IMG/VR virus record: IMGVR_UViG_3300043172_000202
Span: 1 to 22,669 of that record
Length of the DNA stretch: 22,669 nucleotides
From: a virus
Reading direction: 5' to 3' (one strand)
This document shows positions 7,977 through 15,575 of the stretch, piece after piece. Within the stretch, counting starts at the first letter, position 1. Each line of letters starts with the position of its first letter. The notes below the pieces were generated by a model. That model had not been told where the DNA came from. It searched no databases and saw only the letters and a program-made list of their open reading frames with translations. Made by a program: the position numbers and the translations under genes.

Positions 7977-10010
7977 TTAATTCTCCTTTCCACGTTGTGA
8001 TACTCTAACCACAAACTCATTTATTGTATTCGGATAAAGATCTGTAGATTCTAATTTAAATCTAAATGTACTACCTTTAGCCCTAAAGTTTACTTTACCT
8101 TCATCTTTACCTGCTTTAATTAAAAGAGTTCCTACAGGTTTATATGTTCTTCCTCTATCAATTGAAACGTAAGCAGTAAAAGTTGTATCAAATATAACAT
8201 GATCTTCTAACTTAACAGTAAATCTATTAACTTGTTTATTATCATCTGGTACATTATAGTCATAGTCTGCTGAAACTAAAACCTTATTAGGGCCAATTTC
8301 AAGTCTTTCTAAGCCTATAACATCATCTCTAGCCGAAGCTACTTCAACATAACTATCAGTTACCCATTGAGTAATAACAGTATCCATAGTTGTTAAACCA
8401 AATAAAACTGTATGATCAGTAAGTTGACCATCTTTTAAAGCATCCCATCTATTAAATTGTAATTCCCAATCTCCCCAATCGTATGCTCCTGTATTTCCGG
8501 GATCTAAGGCTATATAATCTGTCCAAAAAGTACTACCACTGAATAACATAGAACTACTTATAGAACTAAAATAATAAGCATAATCTTTCCCAGTAGGCGT
8601 ATCAACATAAGAAGCTTCAATATAACTCCAAGCTCCTGTTTTATAGTTGTATCCAAATATCTTAGTAGCTGCATTCAAATCATTTAGATCTGTAGCAATA
8701 CTAGAGAAATCTTCTGGAAACAAAAATAATATCCTACTATTTTCTGGATCAGGTCTAACATCTATACCTGCTTTATTGTAACATAAATCTAAACTTATTG
8801 GAAGTATCGCTGTACCTAATTCTTGTATACTTTGTGCAGCACTTACGAAATAAATATCGTCCTGTCCTACAAAGTAATGTCCATCAATCCATTGAGTAAT
8901 TGCACTTTGCCCAACTAAGCCTATATTTGGTGTATTTATCTTAGTAAAAGTATAAGGTAAATTAGCTTGATTAGTAGCTCTACCGTAATAAACAGCATCA
9001 CTACAATATACCATAAGGATCTCTCCCATAGGAAGTATAGCAAGTACTTCTCCCATTGAATCAGATAAATCTATATAATTCTCTGGTCTAAACCTGTCTG
9101 CACTATCAAAATCCAAATATGTAGTAGCGTCTGACCATCTGATTCTTTGTCTTAAAACTTTACCATCTTCAACTGTATTTGCAATCCATAGTCTATTTCT
9201 ATACCACTGGCACACCTTAGATTGCTCAATATCTATGTCAAACTGAGGATCTACTGCTGAGGTGCTGTCAATTGCAACGGGGGAGAGAATACCTGTAATG
9301 TCGTACTGTAAAAGTGCTCCACCTCTACTTGCTGAAAATACTACCTTATTATTATCTATACCATTCACTAAGGCATGATCAATTTTATACGGTTGAAGTA
9401 TCCCAAAGTTAAGTTCTCCTTCAAGTAGTCCTGTAGCTGTACTCCAGTTAGCCGGAGTATCTACTTCAACTGTAATCAGATTATATGTAGCATCTACCTG
9501 TAGATCAACAATTTGTCCTACTTCAACACCATATATAATATAATCACCTAAAGCTAAAGCTAGTTGATTTCCACCTTCTTCAACATAAGCTCCTGTAAAT
9601 AAAGGATCTATTATCTGCTTCAATTCAACAGTAGTAACTCCCATAACAAGACCGAATATGTCTATTTCTCCACCAAAATGAACCCTATCGTAGGATTCCT
9701 TATTTAATCTCATTTTATATAATGCTTCATTGGTTACAGTAAGCAGTTCTTTTTGTCCATCATTCTGTTCAAACAAGAACGTATTTTGTACATCACCAGT
9801 GATTGCATTAAATATGTTGTTTAATCCTCCAGTTGTACTACCAGCTAAAGGTCTATATAAAGGCTTAAATCCTCCTCGGACTTTTAAACCATTTGTTGTC
9901 ACGTTAAAATTAACTGCATCTACTAATGCTCCATCAGGTAATGCCTGACTCGGTAGATTCCTAATAATACCCTTATTTATAGGTCTTATCGGTACATTTG
10001 CATTTGGCAT
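7977..10010 (-). CDS. Tail hub/stabilisation-like protein, probable beta-propeller
   Basis: This is a 677 aa protein. Its N-terminus (NLPSQALPDGALVDAVNFNV, then a Lys-Val-Arg-Gly-Gly segment) resembles phage tail proteins of the P22 gp10 / tail-tube-B kind. The middle is rich in short beta strands with repeated aromatic-Gly patterns, as in a propeller. These proteins close the portal channel and join the tail needle or fibres. I chose ATG at 10010 rather than an upstream in-frame ATG at 10061. The shorter start has GAGGAG seven bases upstream and begins two bases after the stop of the preceding gene, whereas the longer start would overlap that gene and has no clear site. A GACGGGGGAG-like element lies within it. 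Confidence 0.65.
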   Translation of the reverse strand: MPNANVPIRPINKGIIRNLPSQALPDGALVDAVNFNVTTNGLKVRGGFKPLYRPLAGSTTGGLNNIFNAITGDVQNTFLFEQNDGQKELLTVTNEALYKMRLNKESYDRVHFGGEIDIFGLVMGVTTVELKQIIDPLFTGAYVEEGGNQLALALGDYIIYGVEVGQIVDLQVDATYNLITVEVDTPANWSTATGLLEGELNFGILQPYKIDHALVNGIDNNKVVFSASRGGALLQYDITGILSPVAIDSTSAVDPQFDIDIEQSKVCQWYRNRLWIANTVEDGKVLRQRIRWSDATTYLDFDSADRFRPENYIDLSDSMGEVLAILPMGEILMVYCSDAVYYGRATNQANLPYTFTKINTPNIGLVGQSAITQWIDGHYFVGQDDIYFVSAAQSIQELGTAILPISLDLCYNKAGIDVRPDPENSRILFLFPEDFSSIATDLNDLNAATKIFGYNYKTGAWSYIEASYVDTPTGKDYAYYFSSISSSMLFSGSTFWTDYIALDPGNTGAYDWGDWELQFNRWDALKDGQLTDHTVLFGLTTMDTVITQWVTDSYVEVASARDDVIGLERLEIGPNKVLVSADYDYNVPDDNKQVNRFTVKLEDHVIFDTTFTAYVSIDRGRTYKPVGTLLIKAGKDEGKVNFRAKGSTFRFKLESTDLYPNTINEFVVRVSQRGKEN
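9277..9285 (+). repeat. GACGGGGGAG element, copy 4 (9 of 10 bases)
   Basis: ACGGGGGAG on the plus strand; the leading G is A here. The minus-strand tail gene reads the complement as Ser-Pro-Val. Confidence 0.65.
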
Positions 10011-10011
10011 A

Positions 10012-10236
10012 TTATCGCTCCTCTTTTTGAAGCTTAGCTCCAATAGCTCTCTTAGCTGCATTTACGGTAAGCAAACTAACTCCAGTTGTTAACCAAGTGT
10101 TCATCAACGGAAGCACTTCATTGATATTACCGATTCCTATTGCAGGAAACAGTGACAATGTTGAGATTACAGCTGCATAAATTATACACATATATCCAAC
10201 AGTCTTCATTTTATTTGTTTTAGGCTCAATTAACAT
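10012..10236 (-). CDS. Small two-TM protein, holin candidate
   Basis: This 74 aa protein has two hydrophobic segments (about residues 12-34 and 43-62) joined by a short loop, and a basic tail (KRAIGAKLQKEER). Such a layout fits a class II holin or other lysis-associated inner-membrane protein. It sits directly after a cysteine-peptidase-like protein and a few genes after another membrane-anchored small protein, so a lysis role is reasonable but unproven. Its ATG overlaps the upstream stop by 7 bases. Its ribosome binding site is the GGGGGAG end of a GACGGGGGAG element (10241-10250), so here the element and translation initiation coincide. The next gene begins one base past its stop. Confidence 0.6.
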   Translation of the reverse strand: MLIEPKTNKMKTVGYMCIIYAAVISTLSLFPAIGIGNINEVLPLMNTWLTTGVSLLTVNAAKRAIGAKLQKEER

Positions 10237-10712
10237 TTCTCTCCCCCGTCAATATAAAAATATCTTTTTCCAAATACTTTACCAGTACGTCTAAGTCGTT
10301 TATCTGGATCATATTCATCTGTTACAAAATGACCACCAAGATGATCGTTTCCTTCTTTATCTGTCCAAAGTATCTGAACATTATTTACTATAGCGTTTAT
10401 TAGATCTGACATAGTTTCTTTATGAAAAGTTAATTTACCTTCTTTCTCAGATCCTACATAATGAAATCTAGCTTCACTGTTACCTAGTTCTCTTAGAACT
10501 AAAGTTCCTACTTTTGCTGGATTATTTACATAGCATTTAAACGTCATGTATTTAAGCTCAATTGCTTGTTCGTATACATGCATAACTTGTGAAGGTAATA
10601 ATGTTTTTTTCATGAACCTACATGCTAAAAAAAGTATGGACATAAAGTAACATCCATACTTATTTATTTGTCTAATAAACCACTTAGATGTTTGTTGTGG
10701 TAATTCTTTCAT
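10230..10712 (-). CDS. Cysteine-peptidase-like protein, endolysin candidate
   Basis: This 160 aa protein has an N-terminal NKYGCYFMS motif (Cys21) followed by a helix, as in papain-like and C39-type peptidases where the nucleophile cysteine starts the first helix. A later GGHFVTDEYDPD segment offers His128 with Asp132 or Asp135 as partners. No signal peptide is convincing, though residues 21-30 are hydrophobic. It lies between a TM-anchored small protein upstream and a two-TM protein immediately downstream, so I infer a peptidoglycan endopeptidase (lysin) role. It has no recognisable muramidase or amidase signature. A virion-processing protease or an unrelated function remains possible. AAGGA precedes the ATG by eight bases. 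Confidence 0.45.
   Translation of the reverse strand: MKELPQQTSKWFIRQINKYGCYFMSILFLACRFMKKTLLPSQVMHVYEQAIELKYMTFKCYVNNPAKVGTLVLRELGNSEARFHYVGSEKEGKLTFHKETMSDLINAIVNNVQILWTDKEGNDHLGGHFVTDEYDPDKRLRRTGKVFGKRYFYIDGGEKC
10241..10250 (-). repeat. GACGGGGGAG element, copy 5, doubling as a ribosome binding site
   Basis: Exact copy on the minus strand at the 3' end of the lysin-candidate gene (read as Asp-Gly-Gly-Glu). Its GGGGGAG part is four bases before the ATG of the two-TM protein at 10236. Confidence 0.8.
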
Positions 10713-10724
10713 TATTGTTTCCTT

Positions 10725-11579
10725 TTATTCATCATCTGCGAAAGGTTGATTTATTCCTTCCAAATAGTCTTCATCAAAATACGTTTGATCAACCAGTAAT
10801 ATTTCAAATGATCCCCATAAACCCATGTCAGCTGAAACTTCTTCAACAGTCATCTTAATATCAGAAAGAGCTGATATCGGATCTGGAAATATTCGTTCAT
10901 CTTTGTACGTTGCAGCACCACCAACTATATTAGTTACTGACTTCTGTGTAATAAAGTTTTTAAGATGTGGTCTTAAGTTAAAATGAATATGTGCAAACTC
11001 TGCTAATGCAGCTGCATTATTCCCATCAAGTTGTACTCCAACTTCACCACGCATAAAAAACCCTACTTTACCTCTAGGTATAGTATATATAGTCATAAGT
11101 GTACTATTAGTATGTCCGTTAATCAATGCTCTAGCGTTAGCTACAAGTGGTACACCATTTATAGGTGCAGCATCTGTATGTACATAAAGTATACCATCTA
11201 CGTCAGAACCATCTGCTGATAAATTAGTCATTTTATATACACGCCAAAGAGGTGTATCTAATGTAACTAAAGCTTGCCCTGTAGAAATAGGATATTGTGT
11301 TACTTCGTAACCGTTAATATCTAACCCTATTACTCTAATTGTTTGCCCTGTATCTGCGACAGACGATGAACTCATGTACATAATCGGTGCTGTTCCCCAA
11401 GTGTCATAAGTATATAATCCTCCACCTTCCCACATATCTTCTGGATCGGTAGCAACTAGTACATCAAGATTTACTCCATACTTAGTAATATAACTATATC
11501 CGGGATATAATCCCATTGTTACACCTAAACCAAGATCTTTACTTGTGTTACAACCTCGCAGGTCATTCATATATTCCAT
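10725..11579 (-). CDS. Virion structural protein, function unknown
   Basis: This 284 aa acidic, strand-rich protein has no membrane segments or catalytic motifs. It looks like a beta-rich virion component (repeated Gly/Asp turns, alternating hydrophobic residues, YTYDTWGTAP near residue 57). The resemblance to unnamed structural proteins of marine podoviruses is from memory and weak. It is embedded in the late operon between the holin-like and lysin-like genes, which is an odd place for a fibre and might reflect a host-facing role. The start ATG follows TTAGGAG by six bases; an ATG three codons later is less well placed. Confidence 0.5.
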   Translation of the reverse strand: MEYMNDLRGCNTSKDLGLGVTMGLYPGYSYITKYGVNLDVLVATDPEDMWEGGGLYTYDTWGTAPIMYMSSSSVADTGQTIRVIGLDINGYEVTQYPISTGQALVTLDTPLWRVYKMTNLSADGSDVDGILYVHTDAAPINGVPLVANARALINGHTNSTLMTIYTIPRGKVGFFMRGEVGVQLDGNNAAALAEFAHIHFNLRPHLKNFITQKSVTNIVGGAATYKDERIFPDPISALSDIKMTVEEVSADMGLWGSFEILLVDQTYFDEDYLEGINQPFADDE

Positions 11580-11588
11580 TTGTCTCTC

Positions 11589-11861
11589 CTAAAACATGTT
11601 AATAACTTCTAGGGTAGCAAATAGCAAGAATCCTATGAGTGTAATCATATTTTGTTTGTTAAAACGATTCTTCTCAATTATTTCTTTTCGGATACCTTGC
11701 ATAGCCTCCATTAAAGTTTTTTCCATATAAATCTCCAATCGACTAAACTTATCCTTGAACTCTTCAAAGTCTTCTACTTTTTCGATAAGTCCTTTTACGC
11801 CGTTACCATACAATTGCTTCTTAATAATAGCAACTTCAGTTTTTAAATCCGAAATGTCCAA
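11589..11861 (-). CDS. Coiled-coil, C-terminal TM protein (XhlA-like holin accessory)
   Basis: This 90 aa protein has a charged amphipathic helix or coiled coil over residues 1-68 and one C-terminal transmembrane segment (about 72-88, MITLIGFLLFATLEVINMF region). That plan matches XhlA-type holin partners and similar small phage membrane proteins that act at the inner face of the cytoplasmic membrane during lysis. The start is TTG at 11861, chosen because AGGAG lies seven bases upstream and no in-frame ATG gives a comparable product. It follows the internal promoter and the 55 aa gene. It could instead be another tail-anchored membrane protein. Confidence 0.55.
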   Translation of the reverse strand: MDISDLKTEVAIIKKQLYGNGVKGLIEKVEDFEEFKDKFSRLEIYMEKTLMEAMQGIRKEIIEKNRFNKQNMITLIGFLLFATLEVINMF

Positions 11862-11885
11862 TGTTGTACTCCTAATTCATGTTTA

Positions 11886-11902
11886 GGGGAACATACATCC
11901 CC
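11886..11902 (-). other. Short GC hairpin between two small genes
   Basis: GGGGA (11886-11890) can pair with TCCCC (11898-11902) across a 7-base loop in the 46-base gap between the 55 aa gene and the TTG-started 90 aa gene. On the minus strand it has no T tract, so it is more likely to influence translation or mRNA stability than to terminate. Confidence 0.35.
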
Positions 11903-11907
11903 CAATC

Positions 11908-12075
11908 TTATTTTGTTTTTTCTTTTTTCGCAGAAGGAACGTCAATTTCTTTTATCTGTGCTTTCTGTAGTATCTCTAAAACAGCTTGTAAATTATTTAT
12001 TCCACCTGCTTTAAGTGCTACATCACATAACTTTTCTATTGCTTCTCTGCCTTCTTTATTACATTCAATTATCAT
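11908..12075 (-). CDS. Small conserved-looking protein, 55 aa, unknown function
   Basis: This ORF begins MIIECNKEGREAIEKLCDVA and ends in a lysine-rich tail (AKKEKTK). It is a predicted helical, soluble protein with no membrane segment. GAGGAAATAAG precedes the ATG, giving a good ribosome binding site, and an excellent sigma70-like promoter ends 18 bases upstream. That makes it the first gene of the sub-operon leading to the holin-like and lysin-like genes. I recall similar small proteins in the structural regions of marine phages but cannot name a function. It could be a regulator or chaperone of the downstream genes. Confidence 0.65.
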   Translation of the reverse strand: MIIECNKEGREAIEKLCDVALKAGGINNLQAVLEILQKAQIKEIDVPSAKKEKTK

Positions 12076-12093
12076 CTTATTTCCTCTTGTCTT

Positions 12094-12122
12094 AGTATAT
12101 CATATTAAGTTTATTATATCAA
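12094..12122 (-). promoter_or_regulatory. Strong sigma70-like promoter within the late operon
   Basis: On the minus strand the sequence reads TTGATA, a 17-base spacer, then TATACT, with an extended -10 TG one base before the hexamer. Each hexamer matches consensus at 5 of 6 positions and the spacing is ideal. The predicted start is about position 12087, giving a leader of roughly a dozen bases before the ATG at 12075. It would let host RNA polymerase express the 55 aa gene and the lysis-like genes downstream apart from the structural genes upstream. Confidence 0.65.
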
Positions 12123-12235
12123 ACAAACTTACTTAACAACTTAACAACCCAATAGAAACGTTTGTGCTTAAAAAAGCACAAAGTTGTTAAGGCTAATTTA
12201 TTCTTAAACATCCATCCGAAATGTATCATATTCAT
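12119..12235 (-). CDS. Possible 38 aa basic, hydrophobic small protein
   Basis: An ORF of 38 codons begins MNMIHFGWMFKNKLALTT and continues with aromatic, Leu/Val and Lys/Arg residues to a TGA at 12119. TTAGGAGTATA precedes the ATG with the same spacing as real genes here, and the ORF starts 14 bases after the stop of the preceding fibre gene. The product would be cationic and amphipathic, like a small membrane-active peptide. Against it: it is very short, and its sequence is shared with a 9-bp hairpin, a repeated TTAACAAC motif and the -35 box of the promoter. No family is recognised. Confidence 0.4.
   Translation of the reverse strand: MNMIHFGWMFKNKLALTTLCFFKHKRFYWVVKLLSKFV
12132..12191. 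repeat. Long inverted repeat with repeated CTTAACAAC arms
   Basis: A perfect 9-bp stem TTTGTGCTT (12161-12169) / AAGCACAAA (12174-12182) with an AAAA loop is extended on one side by GTTGTTAAG (12183-12191). That arm can pair with either of two tandem CTTAACAAC copies (12132-12140 and 12140-12148). The arrangement abuts the promoter at 12094-12122. It could be an RNA structure, or an operator with three half sites. Confidence 0.6.
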
Positions 12236-12249
12236 TATACTCCTAAAAC

Positions 12250-12945
12250 TTAACCTGCACTAATTTTAACAGTCCCACTATCATTCCATAATGCTCCAGC
12301 ACTAACTGGATCACTTGTAGGAAGAGCGGTCATTTTAACTGATAATCCAAATTCAAAAGCTGCGTCTGTAATTTTACCTACAAGTGAATTATTCTTCTTA
12401 AACACTATATTTTGACCTGTTTTAGCATTTATTGATGTTGTACCGTTATTATCTTGTGTGTTTGCGACTTCTGTAATGTCCGTAAAAAGTAAATTGCTGA
12501 ATGAGGCAACTCCCGCTACTCCACCAAGGAATGCTCGTCCAAAGGTATGTAATGTATTTTCACCAGACCTAGCGCTAATTACACCTGATGTCTGAACTAT
12601 ATTGCCTTTAAAATTTGCAGATAAGTCCTCTTTGAGAGAAAGTATATCAGCACCAGCAAAGGTCTCAAATAAATGAGCCTGTTGATTTCCGACTCTTGGA
12701 GGTCTAAATAAAAACCCATTATTTGTATCAGTAAATCCTAACACACCAGCTTGATACGCTTGGGATATAGTTGTTCTTACTAATCCATCAGTTGTAGTAA
12801 TACCATTAAGATCCGATATTCCGTTTACGGTCAATTCATCTAATGGAGTTGATCCATCAAAGACAGGTCCTGCTGGACCAGTTGCACCGGTATCACCGGT
12901 TAAACCAATTGGTCCTTCTTCTTTATTCCATATACCTTGTTGCAT
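12250..12945 (-). CDS. Collagen-like fibre protein
   Basis: This 231 aa protein carries six Gly-X-Y triplets at residues 11-28 (GPIGLTGDTGATGPAGPV), which form a short collagen-like triple helix. A beta-rich region with a repeated Leu/Asn/Gly turn pattern follows. The C-terminus (ALPTSDPVSAGALWNDSGTV) is a motif I recognise from the ends of fibre-like and other virion proteins in aquatic phages. It is therefore likely a trimeric capsid or tail fibre exposed on the virion. The start ATG overlaps the stop of the preceding gene by one base (TAATG). It is the last gene before the small ORFs and the internal promoter. Confidence 0.65.
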   Translation of the reverse strand: MQQGIWNKEEGPIGLTGDTGATGPAGPVFDGSTPLDELTVNGISDLNGITTTDGLVRTTISQAYQAGVLGFTDTNNGFLFRPPRVGNQQAHLFETFAGADILSLKEDLSANFKGNIVQTSGVISARSGENTLHTFGRAFLGGVAGVASFSNLLFTDITEVANTQDNNGTTSINAKTGQNIVFKKNNSLVGKITDAAFEFGLSVKMTALPTSDPVSAGALWNDSGTVKISAG

Positions 12946-13325
12946 TATTGCCCCCTTAATCCGACTTCAATCTCAACCGGAGTAGCTACTTCACGTACTA
13001 TCCTCATTCCTGAAACAACAGAAATAGCTCCTTGAAGCGTAATTGGACCGGTAACAAAACCATTACCATCCTGTACAGGATCATCTGACATATCGAAATC
13101 AATCCAATACCCATCTAAGTTAGTTGCTGGAACAGTAATTTTAGCTTCACTAAATGAAGTAGCTTGTAATTTAGCTTTAACTCCATTCGGAATAAGCATA
13201 GTCCAAGTAATAGTTGAAATATTATCTGGAAAAATTACTGGATCACCTACTAAAGCTTCTCCTAAAACAAAATCTAAATCAAACCCTCTATTAGAGTTAA
13301 AAAGATTATTCATATTAAAAAACAT
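12945..13325 (-). CDS. Small virion-associated protein, unknown
   Basis: This 126 aa protein begins MFFNMNNLFNSNRGFDLDF and has alternating strands with no cysteines, no coiled coil and no membrane segment. It resembles a compact beta-sandwich of the kind found as fibre accessory or baseplate-like domains, but no family is recognised. It lies between the 741 aa tip/fibre protein and the collagen-like fibre and is probably part of the same appendage. AAGGAG is nine bases before the ATG. Its stop overlaps the next start. Confidence 0.5.
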   Translation of the reverse strand: MFFNMNNLFNSNRGFDLDFVLGEALVGDPVIFPDNISTITWTMLIPNGVKAKLQATSFSEAKITVPATNLDGYWIDFDMSDDPVQDGNGFVTGPITLQGAISVVSGMRIVREVATPVEIEVGLRGQ

Positions 13326-13348
13326 ATTTTAATTCTCCTTATTGTATA

Positions 13349-15574
13349 TTAGTAAAAAATCTCTGCTATATTACTAGTTGATGGGCTATTATAGCTGAAT
13401 GTAGTACTATAAGCATTACTTTTGAAAGTAATATTAGTGTTGATTAAAGAAGTACCTTGCATAATACCAGAGAATACTGAACCAACAGAGAATATTATAG
13501 TAACAGGCATACAGTAGTATCTAGTTCCACCGGGAATAGGTACTTTATATGGTTCAACACCCCTTAGTAATGCATTAAAATAAGTATAGATATCACCTTG
13601 TGTTAGTATATCTGTACCATCAGCTACTCTATAACCATAACCGCCTGTTTTATTTATACTACCATCAACACTTATACGATTATTGAATATTATATTGTGA
13701 TCACTATTTATTTGTAATGCAATTACACTACCTAAATCTGTGGTAATTTCTCCTACTGTTTCCCAAATGCTATTCCTAAAATCTTGAAAAGTGATCTTTC
13801 CACTATCTACAACTGTACGTTGATCATTTAAAGTACTTGTTAAAGTTCCGTTTGCAGTTAGGTCTGTACAAGTTATAGATCCACCAGAATTAACTATAAA
13901 TTTATCATTATCTGTCTTAGTACCTACTTTAAGTGTACCTAATATTTGTACTTCTGTTCCTGTATCTATTAAGACATTATCTAAATTAGACGAAGCTCCT
14001 AGAACTATCTTGGCTGCACCGATGCTTACTAAACTACCATTAGAATCTGCTCCTAAAGCAATAAATGATTCATTATGATAATCTATCCCGTCTACGTTTG
14101 TTCCTATAGCAGTAACATTTAATGCTATATTTGCATGTGCTTCGGGTAGACCTGTAACAGGATCATTAACTTGACTATCTAAAGTAATAAGAGCGCTAGA
14201 TTCAGCTTTATTAGTTATTGCTAAAGCATTATCACCTATTAAATCAGCATTATCACCAATAGCTGTAACATTTGTGCTTATATTGATATTAGCTTCAGCC
14301 AATCCTGTAACTGGATCATATACTGTACTATTTAGAGTTATTACTGAATTGCTATTAGTAGTAATAAGCCCTGAGTTAGTTCCAATATCGTCTGAATTAT
14401 TTCCTATATTGGTAACGTTTGTACCTATATCAGTTACATTATCGCTGATTCCAGTTACGTTTGTTCCAATTTGTATATTTGATTGTGTTAAATCAGAATT
14501 AAGTGTAATTATAGCTCCACTATTAGTGCTTATTAAACCACCATTTGTGTCTATATCATCTACATTATCACTTATACCTGTAACATTAGTTCCAATTTGT
14601 ATTTCTGAAGCATCAACTCTAGCGTCTAAAACGATAAATGCTTCGGCTAGATCTTGTGTGTCTTCTTCTACAGCACCTACTCTAATGTCTATAGTTCCCT
14701 GACCTACAGTAATTTGGCTCATCGACCATTGATGTTCCTCATCTATATTCTGTACATCTTTAGAAATCTTCTGTAAATGATAACTCAAATATGCTGTACC
14801 ATTTAGAACATCTATAAAAGCAGCTTCTGTATCTGTTACAAACTGAGCATAAGTTACATCTACAAAATTATTCAATGAATCATCATTAGTCGCATCTGTA
14901 GTCTCTTCCCAGTCAGTAATACTATAAGCTTGCGCTTCTGTTTTAGGAACAATACATACCCATACACCGTCTGTTATATCTCTTGTCCATAAATCCCCTA
15001 CATCATAAGGAACTTGAGGAGTAATTCCTGTAAATACTCTTCTTTTACCATCAGCTGTATCTTGGGCTAATGACGCATTCTGTAATGCTAAAGTAACACC
15101 AGAATCAGTCCATTCTTTCCAGTAATAAACTGTAGGAACATCTGATACAAAGTGATACGTTTTACCATTTAAACCATCGTAATAAACATCACCTAAATGT
15201 TGATCTTTAGTTGCATCATCTGTCCAGTTTACAGCAGGTTCATTTAACAACGTAGGAGTTCCATCATAGAACCAACTAGTATAACCTGACTGTAAGTTTG
15301 CATTTATAGTATCAATATCATCTAAAATCGCTTCCGTCTCAGCAGCAGTTCTAACTTCTTCATAAAAATTAGTTATACTACTAGTAGAGATTTCGCCTAC
15401 ATCTAAAATCCAAGGATCTTTAATGCTTAGGACGGGGGAGCTTGTGATGTTAATGTCATCAAAATAAAAAGCATCAAATGGGAACAAGTTCATATCTTGT
15501 CCAGTAATACTTTGACTCTGACTCCTACCCACTCCAGTTATTGCAACTGCATTTTGTGTAATCTCTGTTGCCAT
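13349..15574 (-). CDS. Large tail fibre / host-recognition protein with repeats
   Basis: This 741 aa protein has a tail-tip-like N-terminal half. Two modules of the kind GDVYYD...WKEW (about 128-155) and TADGKRRVF...PYDVGDLW (173-195) are ones I recognise from tail-tip and central fibre proteins of other phages. At residues 280-320 a QWSMSQITVGQGTIDIRVG segment leads into a long repeat region (about 325-500) with the recurring pattern IGTNVTxIxDN and ITLxS, suggesting a trimeric coiled or beta-helical shaft. The last 240 residues would carry the receptor-binding tip. AGGAG precedes the ATG by six bases. It probably binds the host surface. Copy 6 of the GACGGGGGAG element lies in its N-terminal part. 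Confidence 0.75.
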   Translation of the reverse strand: MATEITQNAVAITGVGRSQSQSITGQDMNLFPFDAFYFDDINITSSPVLSIKDPWILDVGEISTSSITNFYEEVRTAAETEAILDDIDTINANLQSGYTSWFYDGTPTLLNEPAVNWTDDATKDQHLGDVYYDGLNGKTYHFVSDVPTVYYWKEWTDSGVTLALQNASLAQDTADGKRRVFTGITPQVPYDVGDLWTRDITDGVWVCIVPKTEAQAYSITDWEETTDATNDDSLNNFVDVTYAQFVTDTEAAFIDVLNGTAYLSYHLQKISKDVQNIDEEHQWSMSQITVGQGTIDIRVGAVEEDTQDLAEAFIVLDARVDASEIQIGTNVTGISDNVDDIDTNGGLISTNSGAIITLNSDLTQSNIQIGTNVTGISDNVTDIGTNVTNIGNNSDDIGTNSGLITTNSNSVITLNSTVYDPVTGLAEANINISTNVTAIGDNADLIGDNALAITNKAESSALITLDSQVNDPVTGLPEAHANIALNVTAIGTNVDGIDYHNESFIALGADSNGSLVSIGAAKIVLGASSNLDNVLIDTGTEVQILGTLKVGTKTDNDKFIVNSGGSITCTDLTANGTLTSTLNDQRTVVDSGKITFQDFRNSIWETVGEITTDLGSVIALQINSDHNIIFNNRISVDGSINKTGGYGYRVADGTDILTQGDIYTYFNALLRGVEPYKVPIPGGTRYYCMPVTIIFSVGSVFSGIMQGTSLINTNITFKSNAYSTTFSYNSPSTSNIAEIFY
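14075..14602 (-). repeat. Imperfect repeat units in the fibre shaft
   Basis: The coding region for residues 325-500 of the fibre repeats units such as IGTNVTGISDNVDDID, IGTNVTGISDNVTDIG and TNVTAIGDNADLIG, interspersed with ITLNS/ITLDS stretches and two DPVTGL-(A/P)-EA linkers. Units of about 16 residues are nested in larger units of about 45-65 residues. Confidence 0.7.
15431..15440 (+). repeat. GACGGGGGAG element, copy 6
   Basis: Exact copy on the plus strand inside the fibre gene, whose complement reads Ser-Ser-Pro-Val. Confidence 0.8.
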
Positions 15575-15575
15575 A

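Noticed and set aside
10011-10061. Upstream start for the propeller-like tail protein
   Set aside because: It would overlap the two-TM gene by 50 bases and lacks a ribosome binding site. The ATG at 10010 has GAGGAG and normal spacing.
11879-12136. 85-codon plus-strand frame in the gap near 12 kb
   Set aside because: The minus strand carries better supported small genes (55 and 38 codons with ribosome binding sites and a promoter) over the same bases.
14274-14702. 142-codon open frame on the plus strand
   Set aside because: It is the complement of the repeat-rich fibre gene, has a Val/Pro/Ser low-complexity product and no ribosome binding site.
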